The translations under genes were made by a program, and so were the position numbers. Below are positions 1 through 8,060 of a stretch of 40,261 bases of DNA, piece after piece (the first letter of the stretch is position 1; every line of letters starts with the position of its first letter). Under the pieces are notes generated by a model. The model was not told the origin of the DNA. It did no database searches and was given only the letters and a program-made list of their open reading frames with translations. Source of the DNA: Desulfovibrio sp. (lineage in GTDB: Bacteria > Bacillota > Dethiobacteria > DTU022). Where the stretch lies: assembly GCA_020060545.1 (NCBI GenBank), contig JAGUZX010000048.1, positions 1-40,261 on the forward strand, in the 5' to 3' direction.

Positions 1-69
1 ATCTGGGTCTACGACCAGTTTCAGCGGGGCATTCCCGTTGAAACAATCTGCCGTCGCCTTGCTGGTTAA
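1..69 (+). CDS. C-terminal tail of an unidentified protein (5' end outside window)
   Basis: Frame 1 is open from the first base to a TAA at 67-69 and encodes 22 residues ending in a helix-like, basic tail (motif VETICRRLAG). Such a tail could belong to a helix-turn-helix or recombinase-type protein, but the piece is too short to assign. The next 160 bases are AT-rich and carry no gene. Confidence 0.35.
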   Translation: MWVYDQFQRGIPVETICRRLAG

Positions 70-229
70 TATAGTAAAATATGGTAGAAAAAGTACAAAT
101 CTTTAGTAAATAAATAAATATGAAAGAAATAACCTGCTACACACCGATCCCAGTGACACTAACAGGCTGGTCCGGTTCCTGAGGAATTACAATTGAACTG
201 TTCTCCATTAACATTGGGAGGGATGACAT

Positions 230-433
230 ATGAGAAAGCAGGTTGCGGCACTTTTACTTGTAGCGGTTCTACTCGCCGTCGTAGGGTGCAGTGCCCGGCC
301 ATCAAAATCTCCGCGAGATCAAGTGATTGAGAGCACTCACATCTCAGTAATTGGAACAGTCGCATCTCACCCTGGAGCTCTCCCCCTTCACCGAAATATG
401 GAACGCATTTTAGACATAATAATGCTGGCCTAG
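230..433 (+). CDS. Small putative lipoprotein, possibly a truncated remnant
   Basis: A 67-residue protein begins at an ATG preceded by a good GGGAGGG ribosome binding site at about 8 bases. The N-terminus is a textbook lipoprotein signal: MRKQ, then a hydrophobic stretch of about 14 residues, then a lipobox ending LAVVGC with the acceptor cysteine at residue 20. After cleavage only about 48 residues remain, with no recognisable domain. Its C-terminal half (from about residue 40) looks like arbitrary coding, so the gene may be the 5' stub of a larger secreted protein that has suffered a frameshift or deletion. The surrounding 1-756 stretch looks eroded, which supports this. The signal peptide and RBS are seen; the decay is inferred. 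Confidence 0.5.
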   Translation: MRKQVAALLLVAVLLAVVGCSARPSKSPRDQVIESTHISVIGTVASHPGALPLHRNMERILDIIMLA

Positions 434-504
434 CTTTGCAAACCATAGGTTACTGTGGTTAAGCATAACCCATTGCAGAGCTGCATACAAAGGAGGCCAG
501 TACA

Positions 505-543
505 ATGGACTATGGCCAGATACTCGGGATTAGATCTGTATAA
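505..543 (+). pseudogene. Twelve-codon ORF with a perfect RBS, likely 5' stub of a lost gene
   Basis: AAAGGAGG at 489-496 stands 8 bases before an ATG that opens a 12-codon reading frame starting MDYGQIL and ending at TAA 541-543. Such a strong ribosome binding site is wasted on so short a product. The start resembles N-termini of membrane proteins that begin with M-D-Y/F-G-x-I-L, so this is probably the surviving start of a deleted gene. The rest of 434-756 holds palindromes and a terminator but no further coding signal. A leader peptide is an alternative. Confidence 0.35.
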
Positions 544-575
544 AGATTCGGTGGCAGGAGCGCAGGTGTGGCTTT

Positions 576-614
576 CGCCCGCGGGCGGCATTCCGTACTC
601 AGCCCCGGGCTGAG
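576..614. repeat. Two adjacent GC-rich palindromes
   Basis: CGCCCGCGGGCG at 576-587 is a perfect palindrome. CTCAGCCCCGGGCTGAG at 598-614 has 8-bp arms around one base. The flanking sequence (GGCTTTCGCCCGCGGGCGGCA) resembles the element before glyQ at 13503-13562 (CGCCCGCGGGCG and GGCGAAAGCCAC), so this may be a degraded member of the same GC-rich repeat family. Confidence 0.5.
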
Positions 615-687
615 CTGAGTGGGGGATCGCCTCTGCGAAAACCGGCTGTATGGTTGGCTCCAGGCAGCTTGCTCTCCTGCCTGAAAA

Positions 688-731
688 AACAAGGAAATAC
701 CTAAGGCTTCCCTTGTACAGGAAAGCCTTAG
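688..731 (-). terminator. Rho-independent terminator of the 757-2648 gene pair
   Basis: The inverted repeat CTAAGGCTT...AAGCCTTAG spans 701-731 with a short central loop. Read on the minus strand it lies 26 bases after the stop codon of the gene ending at 757 and is followed by a T-rich run (GTATTTCCTTGTTTTTT). It therefore fits as terminator of the two-gene minus-strand unit. Confidence 0.7.
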
Positions 732-756
732 CAAGGATTAACGCAGTGACAATTTG

Positions 757-1623
757 TTATCTGTCGGCGAAGAGCGCCTGGCCGGGCGAAATGAAACTTA
801 CCGTCTGTACCGCACCGGTGTTGCTGTTGATGCGCTTGACGGTCATCGATGGCGTCAGCAGGGGCAGCACGGTCAGCGGGGGGGCGGCGAACGGAATCTC
901 CATGATCGCCTCGATGGCCAGCCCCTCCACCCCTTCGATGCGCACCTCCTCGGCCTGGCCGGCGGGAACGGTGACCGGCTGGGTCAGGACATGCCGCTTT
1001 TGAGTTGTCCCCGGGATCAGGCTGTTTACGGTCACAACCGCGTCTTCCGCCTGGTTGGAGAGGCTGCTCAGCCACAGGCTTACTTCCGTCCGCATCCCGG
1101 GTTCGGGTGCGGGAATGTCAATAAGGCCCCAGGTCAGCGCAAACAAATTGGAGGGTATATCCCGAAACCCGCACCGCCGCGGGTGGGCTGATACGGAAAA
1201 CAGCTGCTCTTCCTTGACCCGGGCGAAGTCTCCGGTTGTGAGAATGGCCAGCGGTAAGAGAACGGTATTTAGCCCGCCCTGTAAAAGATTCAACGACGGG
1301 TGGATTGAGAAGGTGCCCGGGGGTTCGATCAAGGGCAGCTCCACCACCGCTTCGACCGTGCTACCCGGCAGGCCCAGTTGCGCCGGGTTAAGCGAAATGG
1401 TGGCCGCTCCCGACCCGGGAATGGCGACACTCCCGGAAATCAGCGGAAATTTCGCGGTATCCGTAAGCCGGTTGAACTGAAAAGCGACGCTTTCCGTCTC
1501 CGGTGACAGGTTGCTGAGATAGAGCCGCAGGCTCAACGGTTCGGCTACTCTGGGGATGAGCAACCCGCCGCCGGTAAAAGTGTCGACAATTCGGGTGGAG
1601 CCGGCGCTGTAAACATTGCTCAT
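757..1623 (-). CDS. Unrecognised two-domain beta-rich protein (paralogue of the 1620-2648 product)
   Basis: A 288-residue protein of no family I recognise. It consists of two copies of one domain of about 110-120 residues, at roughly 18-137 and 166-288. Each copy opens with a G-L-x-x-I-P type motif, continues with a strand pattern L-x-L-x-L-S-S/N, then V-x-x-N-x-L, a VAIP or VTVP strand, and an LPG/GLA-V/I-E strand. Alternating hydrophobic residues and scarce charge suggest beta-sandwich folding. There is no signal peptide and no membrane helix; the only cysteine is residue 151, in the linker. The ATG overlaps the stop of the upstream gene (ATGA, 1620-1623), which implies translational coupling. 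In a spore former a spore-coat or surface role is conceivable, but nothing in the sequence proves it. Confidence 0.8.
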   Translation of the reverse strand: MSNVYSAGSTRIVDTFTGGGLLIPRVAEPLSLRLYLSNLSPETESVAFQFNRLTDTAKFPLISGSVAIPGSGAATISLNPAQLGLPGSTVEAVVELPLIEPPGTFSIHPSLNLLQGGLNTVLLPLAILTTGDFARVKEEQLFSVSAHPRRCGFRDIPSNLFALTWGLIDIPAPEPGMRTEVSLWLSSLSNQAEDAVVTVNSLIPGTTQKRHVLTQPVTVPAGQAEEVRIEGVEGLAIEAIMEIPFAAPPLTVLPLLTPSMTVKRINSNTGAVQTVSFISPGQALFADR

Positions 1624-2648
1624 TTTATAGCCCCCCTTTCTCTCTTCAGCTGGCGAACGGCCGTCCCGGTAAATGGGGTCGCTCCCGTATTGGGGATGAA
1701 TATCCCCATGAACTGACCCGCCGGGATAAACAGGACCAAATTGATCTGCTCGGCGACCATGAAGACGTTGGCCACGTTTACCGCCGGCTGCAGCGTGCCG
1801 CCCTGCGCGCTGCGCGACAGGGTTAAGTTAACCTCCACCGGCAGGCCTTCCACACTGCCGATCGCCAGCTGCCTTGCCCCATGGGGAGGAACTGCGACGG
1901 TTTCCTGCAAGACCAGCTCCTTGGTGGTGGTGCCCCGCACCAGTTTGTTCACCTGCACCTCCGCCGTCAACGTTTCATCGAAAAAGCTGCTAAGCTCCAG
2001 CTGGACCAGAGGCCGGACGGCAAAAACCCCTTGGGGCACATCCAGGACACCGGTGGTAAAACTTAAGGGCGGCAAATCATTGTTTACCCCACCCGGTTGG
2101 AAGGGTTGGTTGACTTCGTCGACAGGAAAGATCTGTTGAAAATTCGCCGGCGGGACAAACAGCAGGGGCAGGGTGGATCCGTCGGCCGGAAAAGTTTGCA
2201 CGATATTCACCGAAGGGAACAGCTGAAAGATGTTCAGGAATTCGGCGGAACGCAGCAGCACCTCCACGGTCTGCCCCGGCAGCTCCAGAGCGACCAGGTC
2301 GAACTGGATCTGCACGGCTCCCTGGGCGGGCACCGCCACAGCGGTTTGAAAAATGGTGACCTTGCCAGCGGCGGCGACCTTGTTGACCTGCAGCTGAACG
2401 CTCTCGGCAGTGTCGAGCTGGCTGCTCACATAGAGAAACATGGTCAGGGGCAGCCCCGTTGCCGGAATCATAAACAAGCCGCTTAACTGCCAGTTCAGAA
2501 AATCGCCGCCGTTTTGGAATTGTAGACGCAACGCTCCGGCGCCTGCCGCCCGCGAAACGGCTGGCGATGAAACCCGGGGATGCGCCGCGTTAAAGAGCGT
2601 TGTCTTGATATAACGGTCCGCCGCAGGCCCCGGGGTATAGCTGGACAT
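1620..2648 (-). CDS. Unrecognised two-domain beta-rich protein, first gene of a coupled pair
   Basis: About 342 residues. Two ATGs lie near the 5' end. GGGAGG at 2655-2660 directly abuts the outer one (2654) but stands 6 bases from the inner one (2648), so I chose the inner. The protein holds two copies of the same domain as its downstream partner, about residues 57-176 and 199-318, joined by a Gly/Pro/Asn-rich linker. The second copies of both proteins are the most alike: here VNKL-x-x-GTTTK, a VAVP strand and S-VEGLPVEV; in the partner VNSL-x-x-GTTQK, VTVP and G-VEGLAIEA. An internal duplication therefore probably came before the gene duplication. No signal peptide, membrane helix or cysteine is present. 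The N-terminal 40 residues are low-complexity and Ala/Ser-rich. Function is unknown. Confidence 0.8.
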   Translation of the reverse strand: MSSYTPGPAADRYIKTTLFNAAHPRVSSPAVSRAAGAGALRLQFQNGGDFLNWQLSGLFMIPATGLPLTMFLYVSSQLDTAESVQLQVNKVAAAGKVTIFQTAVAVPAQGAVQIQFDLVALELPGQTVEVLLRSAEFLNIFQLFPSVNIVQTFPADGSTLPLLFVPPANFQQIFPVDEVNQPFQPGGVNNDLPPLSFTTGVLDVPQGVFAVRPLVQLELSSFFDETLTAEVQVNKLVRGTTTKELVLQETVAVPPHGARQLAIGSVEGLPVEVNLTLSRSAQGGTLQPAVNVANVFMVAEQINLVLFIPAGQFMGIFIPNTGATPFTGTAVRQLKRERGAIK

Positions 2649-2764
2649 AGTCATCCCTCCCGGTTGAGTTTATTACATCATCATATGCATATTTTAAGAA
2701 ATGTGTACGGCTATCATAATTTGATTACGCTTAGGATGGAAGGACGGCCTAAATAGCAACACAA

Positions 2765-2832
2765 GTTTATCCGGTGGCTGGCACCGGATAAACCGAAAAG
2801 TTCATTTGGTGCCTGGCACCAAATGAACTTTT
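2765..2832. repeat. Two tandem long palindromes between divergent genes
   Basis: Two hairpins stand head to tail. The first (2765-2793) has 12-bp arms, GTTTATCCGGTG and its complement. The second (2796-2832) is a perfect inverted repeat with 18-bp arms around one base, centred on GGTGCCTGGCACC. Both share a GGTG-x-CTGGCACC core but have unrelated outer arms, as seen in REP-like palindromes of Firmicutes. They lie upstream of both neighbouring genes, so they are not terminators of either. The rest of 2649-2970 is AT-rich spacer. Confidence 0.85.
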
Positions 2833-2860
2833 TGACAATTTGCATCGGCTTACCCATATT
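2832..2860 (+). promoter_or_regulatory. Candidate promoter of the yqfC operon
   Basis: TTGACA at 2832-2837 is followed, 17 bases on, by CATATT at 2855-2860. The -35 box begins on the last base of the palindrome above. The -10 matches the vegetative consensus at 4 of 6 positions. Bacillus yqfC/yqfD are known to be transcribed by sporulation factor sigma-E, and I could not find a convincing sigma-E site, so a sporulation promoter may have been missed. Confidence 0.35.
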
Positions 2861-2970
2861 TTACTCCGCCGGCTGGATCTATCCCTCTCATTTCTGATGT
2901 GGTATTTCACAGCCCCGGCGCATAGATTTAAACAAGTCCAACTTTGACCGTAAGGGGAGTTGTTTTGTTT

Positions 2971-3255
2971 ATGCCTTCGAAAAAGGATAAGGGCGGCTTT
3001 AAGTCGATTATCGCCGATCTGTTTGAACTGCCCCGGGAAGTGATGATGGACCTGCCGCGCATGACCCTGGTCGGCAACGTCCAGATTTACCTGGAGAACC
3101 ACCGCGGGGTGATCGCCTATGACGAGCGGCAGGTCCGGATCGGTGTCAACAGCGGGGAGATTATTATCAGGGGGCGGGAGCTGGAGATTAAAAACCTCCT
3201 CGCCGAGGAGCTTCTAATCAAGGGGATCATCGAGGGGCTGGAATATGAGGGCTAG
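2971..3255 (+). CDS. yqfC: Sporulation protein YqfC (YabP/YqfC family)
   Basis: A 94-residue protein matching the usual YqfC length (93 residues in Bacillus subtilis). It has the family pattern of a short basic N-terminus (PSKKDKGGFK), then DLFELPREVMMDLPRMTLVGN, and a beta-rich core ending in the ELLIKGIIEGLEYE strand. Starts are possible at TTG 2944, TTG 2965 or ATG 2971; AAGGGGAG at 2952-2959 favours one of the last two, and I chose the ATG. It is the first gene of the conserved yqfC-yqfD-phoH-pgpH-ybeY string, 24 bases before yqfD. In Bacillus, YqfC and YqfD are mother-cell sporulation proteins of unknown biochemistry. The family call is firm. Confidence 0.9.
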   Translation: MPSKKDKGGFKSIIADLFELPREVMMDLPRMTLVGNVQIYLENHRGVIAYDERQVRIGVNSGEIIIRGRELEIKNLLAEELLIKGIIEGLEYEG

Positions 3256-3279
3256 CCGGCCGCATAGGAGGAATTACCG

Positions 3280-4479
3280 GTGTTTATACTAAAATGGTGG
3301 CGCTACTGCCGCGGCTTTTTAGTGATCTCGTTAAAAGGACGAGGTGTGGAGAGGCTACTCAACCTGGCGATTATGCGCGGCATCGGTTTCTGGGACCTGC
3401 GGAAAGAACCGGGTGGGGCGAAGCTGACCATCTATCTTTCATCTTTTAACGCGCTGCACCCCCTGGTGAGACAAACCCGCTGCCGGCTGCACATCCAGTA
3501 CAAGGCCGGCCTGCCGTTTTGGGCGCACCGGCTGCGGCGCCGCTGGGGGCTGGTTATAGGGGTATTTATTTTTATTGCTTCCCTCTATACCGCCACTTCC
3601 ATAGTCTGGTTCCTCCGCGTAACCGGGGTTAAGCACCTGGAAGAAGCTGAAATTTTGCAGTTGGCCGGAGAACTGGGGATTTGCCCCGGTGTCTGGAAAA
3701 GGAAGCTCGATCTCCCGGAGCTGGAGGAAGAGATGGCCCGCCGGCACGGCGATATCGCCTGGGTAGGCCTCCGCCTGCGGGGCATTCTTCTGGAGATCGA
3801 AATTGCCGAACATCTTCCCGAACCGGAAGTGGACGACCGTCCGGCTGACCTGGTGGCGGCCAAAGACGGGCTTGTCATCCGGGTTCTGGTGCTTGAAGGG
3901 GAGGCCGCCGTCGCTCCGGGCGCCACGGTTTCCAAGGGGGATATCCTGATCAGGGGAATCTTCACTTATCGCGACAGCACATTGCCTCCGGATCAGCAGC
4001 CTCCCCCCGCGGGAATCCGGGCCAGGGGCGAGGTGGAGGCCCGGGTTTGGTATGAAGCCCGGGAGCCGGTCGTCCTCAGAGAGGTGATCCAAACCGATAC
4101 CGGGCGAAGCCGGAGGGCATATGCCCTGCGGTGGCCGGGCGGGGGGCTGGAGTTCCATGGCTTCCGGCCAATCCAATTCCTGTATTCACGGCAGGAGATC
4201 AGAAAATGGAGCTGGCGATGGAGGAATCTATCGCTCCCTGTCGAACTAGTCATTGTTACTTTTTGCGAAGTGTTGCTGGAGGAAAAAACACACTCCTGGG
4301 ACGAAGCGCTGCAGCGGGCCCGCGACACGGCCCTGCTCAAAGTCCGGCAGCAGCTCCCGCCAGGTGCGCCGCTGGAGCAGCTTTATTTCCAGGAATACGA
4401 TGATGAAGACGGGACATGGACCCGGGCGGTGATTGAAACAAGGGAAAACATTGCCGAGATCAGACTGCACGGGTCATAA
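3280..4479 (+). CDS. yqfD: Sporulation protein YqfD
   Basis: A 399-residue protein starting at GTG with TAGGAGGAATT just upstream. The N-terminal 85 residues are cytoplasmic and basic; one clear membrane helix lies at about residues 90-111. The rest is probably on the outer side and begins with a VTGVKHLEEAEIL motif resembling the POTRA-like start of FtsQ/DivIB-type proteins. Length and layout match YqfD (398 residues in Bacillus), a sporulation membrane protein. It lies between yqfC and phoH, as in Bacillus. The molecular role is not established for the family. Confidence 0.92.
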   Translation: MFILKWWRYCRGFLVISLKGRGVERLLNLAIMRGIGFWDLRKEPGGAKLTIYLSSFNALHPLVRQTRCRLHIQYKAGLPFWAHRLRRRWGLVIGVFIFIASLYTATSIVWFLRVTGVKHLEEAEILQLAGELGICPGVWKRKLDLPELEEEMARRHGDIAWVGLRLRGILLEIEIAEHLPEPEVDDRPADLVAAKDGLVIRVLVLEGEAAVAPGATVSKGDILIRGIFTYRDSTLPPDQQPPPAGIRARGEVEARVWYEAREPVVLREVIQTDTGRSRRAYALRWPGGGLEFHGFRPIQFLYSRQEIRKWSWRWRNLSLPVELVIVTFCEVLLEEKTHSWDEALQRARDTALLKVRQQLPPGAPLEQLYFQEYDDEDGTWTRAVIETRENIAEIRLHGS

Positions 4480-4503
4480 ATATTCCAGGGAGGCCTTAAA
4501 TTA

Positions 4504-5517
4504 TTGGATAAAGAGGTGGCAAGCCGGACGGTTTTGCTGCAGAGCGGCGACGAATCCGTCCAATTATTAGGCAAATTTGACCAGCATTTCAACCTTGTGG
4601 AAGAGAATTTTGCAGTCCGCTTGATCCCCAGGGGCCACGAACTGACCATTGAAGGGCCGCCGGAAGAAGTGGAACCGCTGCAGCAGATGTTCCAGGAGCT
4701 GCTGGGGCATATCCGCAAGGGACATCTTCTCACCGGCCGCGAGTTTGAATACGCCCTGAAACTGACCCGGGAAGGGAACGTCCGGTCGGTCCGCGAGCTG
4801 TTCAGCGACCTGGTCCTGGTTACCCACCGGGGGAAACAGATCCGGCCCAAGACGGTCGGCCAAAAAAGTTACCTGGAGGCGATCCGCCGCTACGACATCG
4901 TCTTGTGCATCGGACCGGCCGGTACCGGAAAAACATACCTGGCCCTGGCCATGGCGATCGACGCCCTGAAAAACAAGCAGGTGCAGCGCCTGATCCTCAC
5001 CCGTCCCGCCGTGGAAGCGGGAGAGCATCTGGGGTTCCTGCCGGGTGATTTCCAGGAGAAGGTCGATCCCTACCTGCGCCCGCTCTATGACGGGCTTTAC
5101 GATCTGCTTGGCGTGGAGATATTTCAAAAATACCGTGAAAGGGGTATAATTGAAGTGGCGCCCCTTGCTTACATGCGGGGGCGCACTCTTGACGATTCTT
5201 TTGTCATTCTGGACGAAGGCCAGAACGCCACCTCGGAACAGATGAAAATGTTTTTAACCCGCCTCGGTTTCGGTTCCAAGGCGGTGATTACGGGCGACAT
5301 CACCCAGATCGACCTGCCGCGCGGCCGTTATTCGGGCCTGGAAGAAGCACCGCGGATCCTGGCTGGCATCGAGGGGATCGCCCTGGTTTATCTTACGGAG
5401 AAGGATGTCGTGAGGCATCCCCTGGTGCAAAATATAATCAAGGCCTACGAAGCTTACGAGGCTTTCAGGGAGAGTAAACATGAAAACCGCGCTGAAAATC
5501 AAGGACATTTTAAGTAA
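4504..5517 (+). CDS. phoH: PhoH family P-loop ATPase (PhoH/YlaK type)
   Basis: A 337-residue cytoplasmic ATPase. The N-terminal about 110 residues form the small KH-like/PIN-adjacent region typical of bacterial PhoH. The ATPase domain carries Walker A GPAGTGKT at about residues 137-144 and Walker B FVILDEGQNAT at about 234-244, followed by the sensor-like stretch VITGDITQIDLPRG. PhoH proteins are RNA-associated ATPases/helicases next to YbeY in most bacteria, suggesting a shared role in RNA metabolism. Start is TTG with AGGGAGG about 10 bases before it. The last 38 bases overlap the start of pgpH, indicating coupled translation. Confidence 0.95.
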   Translation: MDKEVASRTVLLQSGDESVQLLGKFDQHFNLVEENFAVRLIPRGHELTIEGPPEEVEPLQQMFQELLGHIRKGHLLTGREFEYALKLTREGNVRSVRELFSDLVLVTHRGKQIRPKTVGQKSYLEAIRRYDIVLCIGPAGTGKTYLALAMAIDALKNKQVQRLILTRPAVEAGEHLGFLPGDFQEKVDPYLRPLYDGLYDLLGVEIFQKYRERGIIEVAPLAYMRGRTLDDSFVILDEGQNATSEQMKMFLTRLGFGSKAVITGDITQIDLPRGRYSGLEEAPRILAGIEGIALVYLTEKDVVRHPLVQNIIKAYEAYEAFRESKHENRAENQGHFK

Positions 5518-7588
5518 ACCTTTCCATTTGCGCTGGGACAGCCGCGTGCAAAAGATTATCCTGGCGGTGGCGGTCTTCACCGTGATCTACCTGGTCCTGG
5601 TGCTCGTAAGCATACCGGCCCGGATTTCCGTGGAGCTGGGGAAACCCAGCCCCAAGACGCTCTACGCCCCGCGGGATATGATTGACGAATACTCGACTGA
5701 GCAGCTCCGCAAGGCCGCCGCAGAGGCCGTCCCCGAAGTTTTTGACTATAATCCGGCGGTGCTGGACAACGGTCTTGCCGCCATCAACACCTTCTTTGAG
5801 ACCTTGCTGGAGCTGCAGGACGACACAGATAAGGCCGCCGCTGAAAAAGAAGCCGCCCTGGAGGCGCTGCTGGGTGAGGAAATACCCGGTCCGGCGGCGG
5901 CGATCCTCTCCACCGACGCCGAAACCCTGCAGGCATTTCGGGAGCTGATGGAAAATACAATCAAGGAAGTTTTGGAACAGGGGATCAAGAGCGGCGGCGT
6001 CGAAACGGCCCTGCGCCATATCAACCAGGAGATCGCGCTCTTTCCTTTCAGCTCCGACCTGAAACGGGTGGCGGGAGTATTGGTGGGACCGCTGGTAGTG
6101 CCCAACATGCTTTCCAACCCTGACGCGACGGAGCGCAACCGGAATGCGGCGCGCGCGGCCGTGGAACCGGTCCTGCTGCTGCGCAACACCCTCATTATCA
6201 GCGAAGGGGAACCGGTCACGGAGAAACACCTGGCCCAGCTGGAAAGCCTTGGCTTGATCCGGGGGCGCCATGCCGATTACCCCGGTTTTATCGGACTATT
6301 CCTGCTATTGCTGATTCTTTTAACCATCACAAGCATATATTTATCCATATTTGTCAAAAATGTTTATAACAGCCTGGCCCTGTTAACCCTGCTGGGCCTG
6401 GTAGCGATTATCACGCTTCTGTTTGCCGTAGCGGCCAATTATTTTTCCGGCTACTGGATCCCCGTGGCCATGGGGGTGATCCTGATTACGGTGATGTTTG
6501 GATACCGTTTGGCGGTGCTGATGAACCTAATCTTTGCCCTGCTGGTCGCTTTTATTACCGGAGGTGAGTTTGCTTATCTGCTGGTAGCCCTGACCGGGGG
6601 ACTGGTAGCGATCTATGCCGTTTCCAGGGTCAGCCAGCGCAGCGACCTGGCCAAGGCGGGGCTCTATGTGGCGGCCACCAATACAGCGGTTATTATCGCC
6701 TACTTTCTATTCATGGGCAACTTAAGCCTGGAGTACGGTTTCCTCAAGGATCTCAGCTACGCACTGGTTGCCGGCATTACAAACGGCTTGCTGTCTTCGA
6801 TTATCGCGATCGGGATGCTGCCGTACCTGGAGAGCGGCTTCGGGGTAACCACGGCGATTACCCTGCTGGAGCTTTCAAATCCGAATCACCCCCTGCTGCG
6901 CCAGCTGTTGACCAAAGCCCCGGGCACTTATTACCACAGCATGATGGTATGCAACCTGGCCGAAGCCGCCGCCGAGGCGGTCAACGCCGATGCGCTGTTG
7001 ACCCGGGTGGGTGCCTACTATCACGATATCGGCAAGCTGAAGCGGCCCTACTTTTTTACGGAGAACCAGCTGTCGGGCCGCAACCCCCACCATAAGATTT
7101 CACCGAACTTGAGCGCCCTGATCATCGGGGCGCATGTAAAAGACGGGGCGGAGCTCGGCCGGAAACACCGCCTGCCGTCGGTGATCACGGAGATTATCAG
7201 GCAGCATCACGGGACCAGTTTGATTTCGTTTTTTTACCAGCAGGCGGTGCAAAACAAAAACCAGGAAAATATCCCGATGGAGAAGTTCCGCTATGAAGGC
7301 CCGCTGCCTCAGACCAAGGAGGCGGCGATCATTATGCTGGCCGACGCGGTGGAAGCCGGGGTCCGCTCCCTGGCCAAACCGGCGGGCAGCCGCGTGGAGA
7401 CCTTGATCCGGCGGATTATCAAGGAGAAGCTAAACGACGGCCAGATGGACGAATGCAACCTCACTTTAAAGGAACTGGATCAGATCGGCGATGCTTTCGT
7501 CAAGATCATGGCGGGGATCTATCATTCCCGGATCGAGTACCCGGAGACAGACTTGAAAGCCGAAATCGAGAGGAGTACTGCCAGATGA
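5480..7588 (+). CDS. pgpH: 7TM-HD cyclic di-AMP phosphodiesterase (PgpH/YqfF)
   Basis: A 702-residue membrane protein that hydrolyses c-di-AMP to pApA in characterised relatives. Layout: a first membrane helix at about residues 22-45; an extracytoplasmic 7TMR-HD domain of roughly 220 residues; a block of about seven helices at about 267-460; and a cytoplasmic HD domain. The metal-binding HD residues are visible: YYHSMMV near 485, YYHDIGK near 515, and the later GAHVKDG and QHHGT histidines. Start ATG is inside the end of phoH, with AGGGAGAG upstream. The TGA overlaps the ATG of ybeY. PgpH controls c-di-AMP, hence potassium and cell-wall homeostasis. All catalytic motifs look intact. Confidence 0.95.
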   Translation: MKTALKIKDILSKPFHLRWDSRVQKIILAVAVFTVIYLVLVLVSIPARISVELGKPSPKTLYAPRDMIDEYSTEQLRKAAAEAVPEVFDYNPAVLDNGLAAINTFFETLLELQDDTDKAAAEKEAALEALLGEEIPGPAAAILSTDAETLQAFRELMENTIKEVLEQGIKSGGVETALRHINQEIALFPFSSDLKRVAGVLVGPLVVPNMLSNPDATERNRNAARAAVEPVLLLRNTLIISEGEPVTEKHLAQLESLGLIRGRHADYPGFIGLFLLLLILLTITSIYLSIFVKNVYNSLALLTLLGLVAIITLLFAVAANYFSGYWIPVAMGVILITVMFGYRLAVLMNLIFALLVAFITGGEFAYLLVALTGGLVAIYAVSRVSQRSDLAKAGLYVAATNTAVIIAYFLFMGNLSLEYGFLKDLSYALVAGITNGLLSSIIAIGMLPYLESGFGVTTAITLLELSNPNHPLLRQLLTKAPGTYYHSMMVCNLAEAAAEAVNADALLTRVGAYYHDIGKLKRPYFFTENQLSGRNPHHKISPNLSALIIGAHVKDGAELGRKHRLPSVITEIIRQHHGTSLISFFYQQAVQNKNQENIPMEKFRYEGPLPQTKEAAIIMLADAVEAGVRSLAKPAGSRVETLIRRIIKEKLNDGQMDECNLTLKELDQIGDAFVKIMAGIYHSRIEYPETDLKAEIERSTAR

Positions 7589-8040
7589 GCGTCACCATCA
7601 ACAACCTGGTTGAAGGGCAACCTCTGCCTGAGGAGCTGTCCGCCAGGCTGATGGAACTGGCCCGCCTGCTCTTGAAGGAGCACCGGCTGGATCACGGCGA
7701 AGTGGGGATCATTTTGGCCGGTGACGGTTACCTGCAGCAGTTGAATCGAAACTACCGCGGGCTGGACAAACCTACCGATGTGCTGGCTTTCGGCATGATT
7801 GAACCGGAAAATTTGCCGCAGGCCTCCCGGGAGCAGGGAGAGGTGCTTGTCGGTGATGTATACATTTCCCTCGAGCGGGCCCGGGAGCAAGCCCTGGAGG
7901 CGGGGCACCACCTGCACCGCGAGATCCTGATCCTGGCCGCTCACGGGATTTTGCATCTTCTCGGGTTTGACCATGCCGACGAGGCGGGGCGGGAAAAGAT
8001 GCAAAAAAAGGAGGCGGAAATTCTCGGGCTGGTGGATTAA
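7585..8040 (+). CDS. ybeY: Endoribonuclease YbeY (rRNA maturation factor)
   Basis: A 151-residue metalloprotein. The zinc-binding signature HGILHLLGFDH carries the three histidines at residues 120, 124 and 130, followed by the usual acidic EKMQKKEAEIL tail. YbeY acts in 16S rRNA 3'-end maturation and ribosome quality control. A longer in-frame extension upstream exists, but the ATG at 7585 fits the family length, has GAGGAG at 7569-7574 and overlaps the pgpH stop as ATGA, so it is the better start. The stop lies 20 bases before dgkA. Confidence 0.95.
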   Translation: MSVTINNLVEGQPLPEELSARLMELARLLLKEHRLDHGEVGIILAGDGYLQQLNRNYRGLDKPTDVLAFGMIEPENLPQASREQGEVLVGDVYISLERAREQALEAGHHLHREILILAAHGILHLLGFDHADEAGREKMQKKEAEILGLVD

Positions 8041-8060
8041 TACCGGCCCGGAAGCGCCGG

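Noticed and set aside
2765-2832. The twin palindromes as a bidirectional terminator
   Set aside because: Both neighbouring genes start, rather than end, on their respective sides, so there is no transcript for them to stop.
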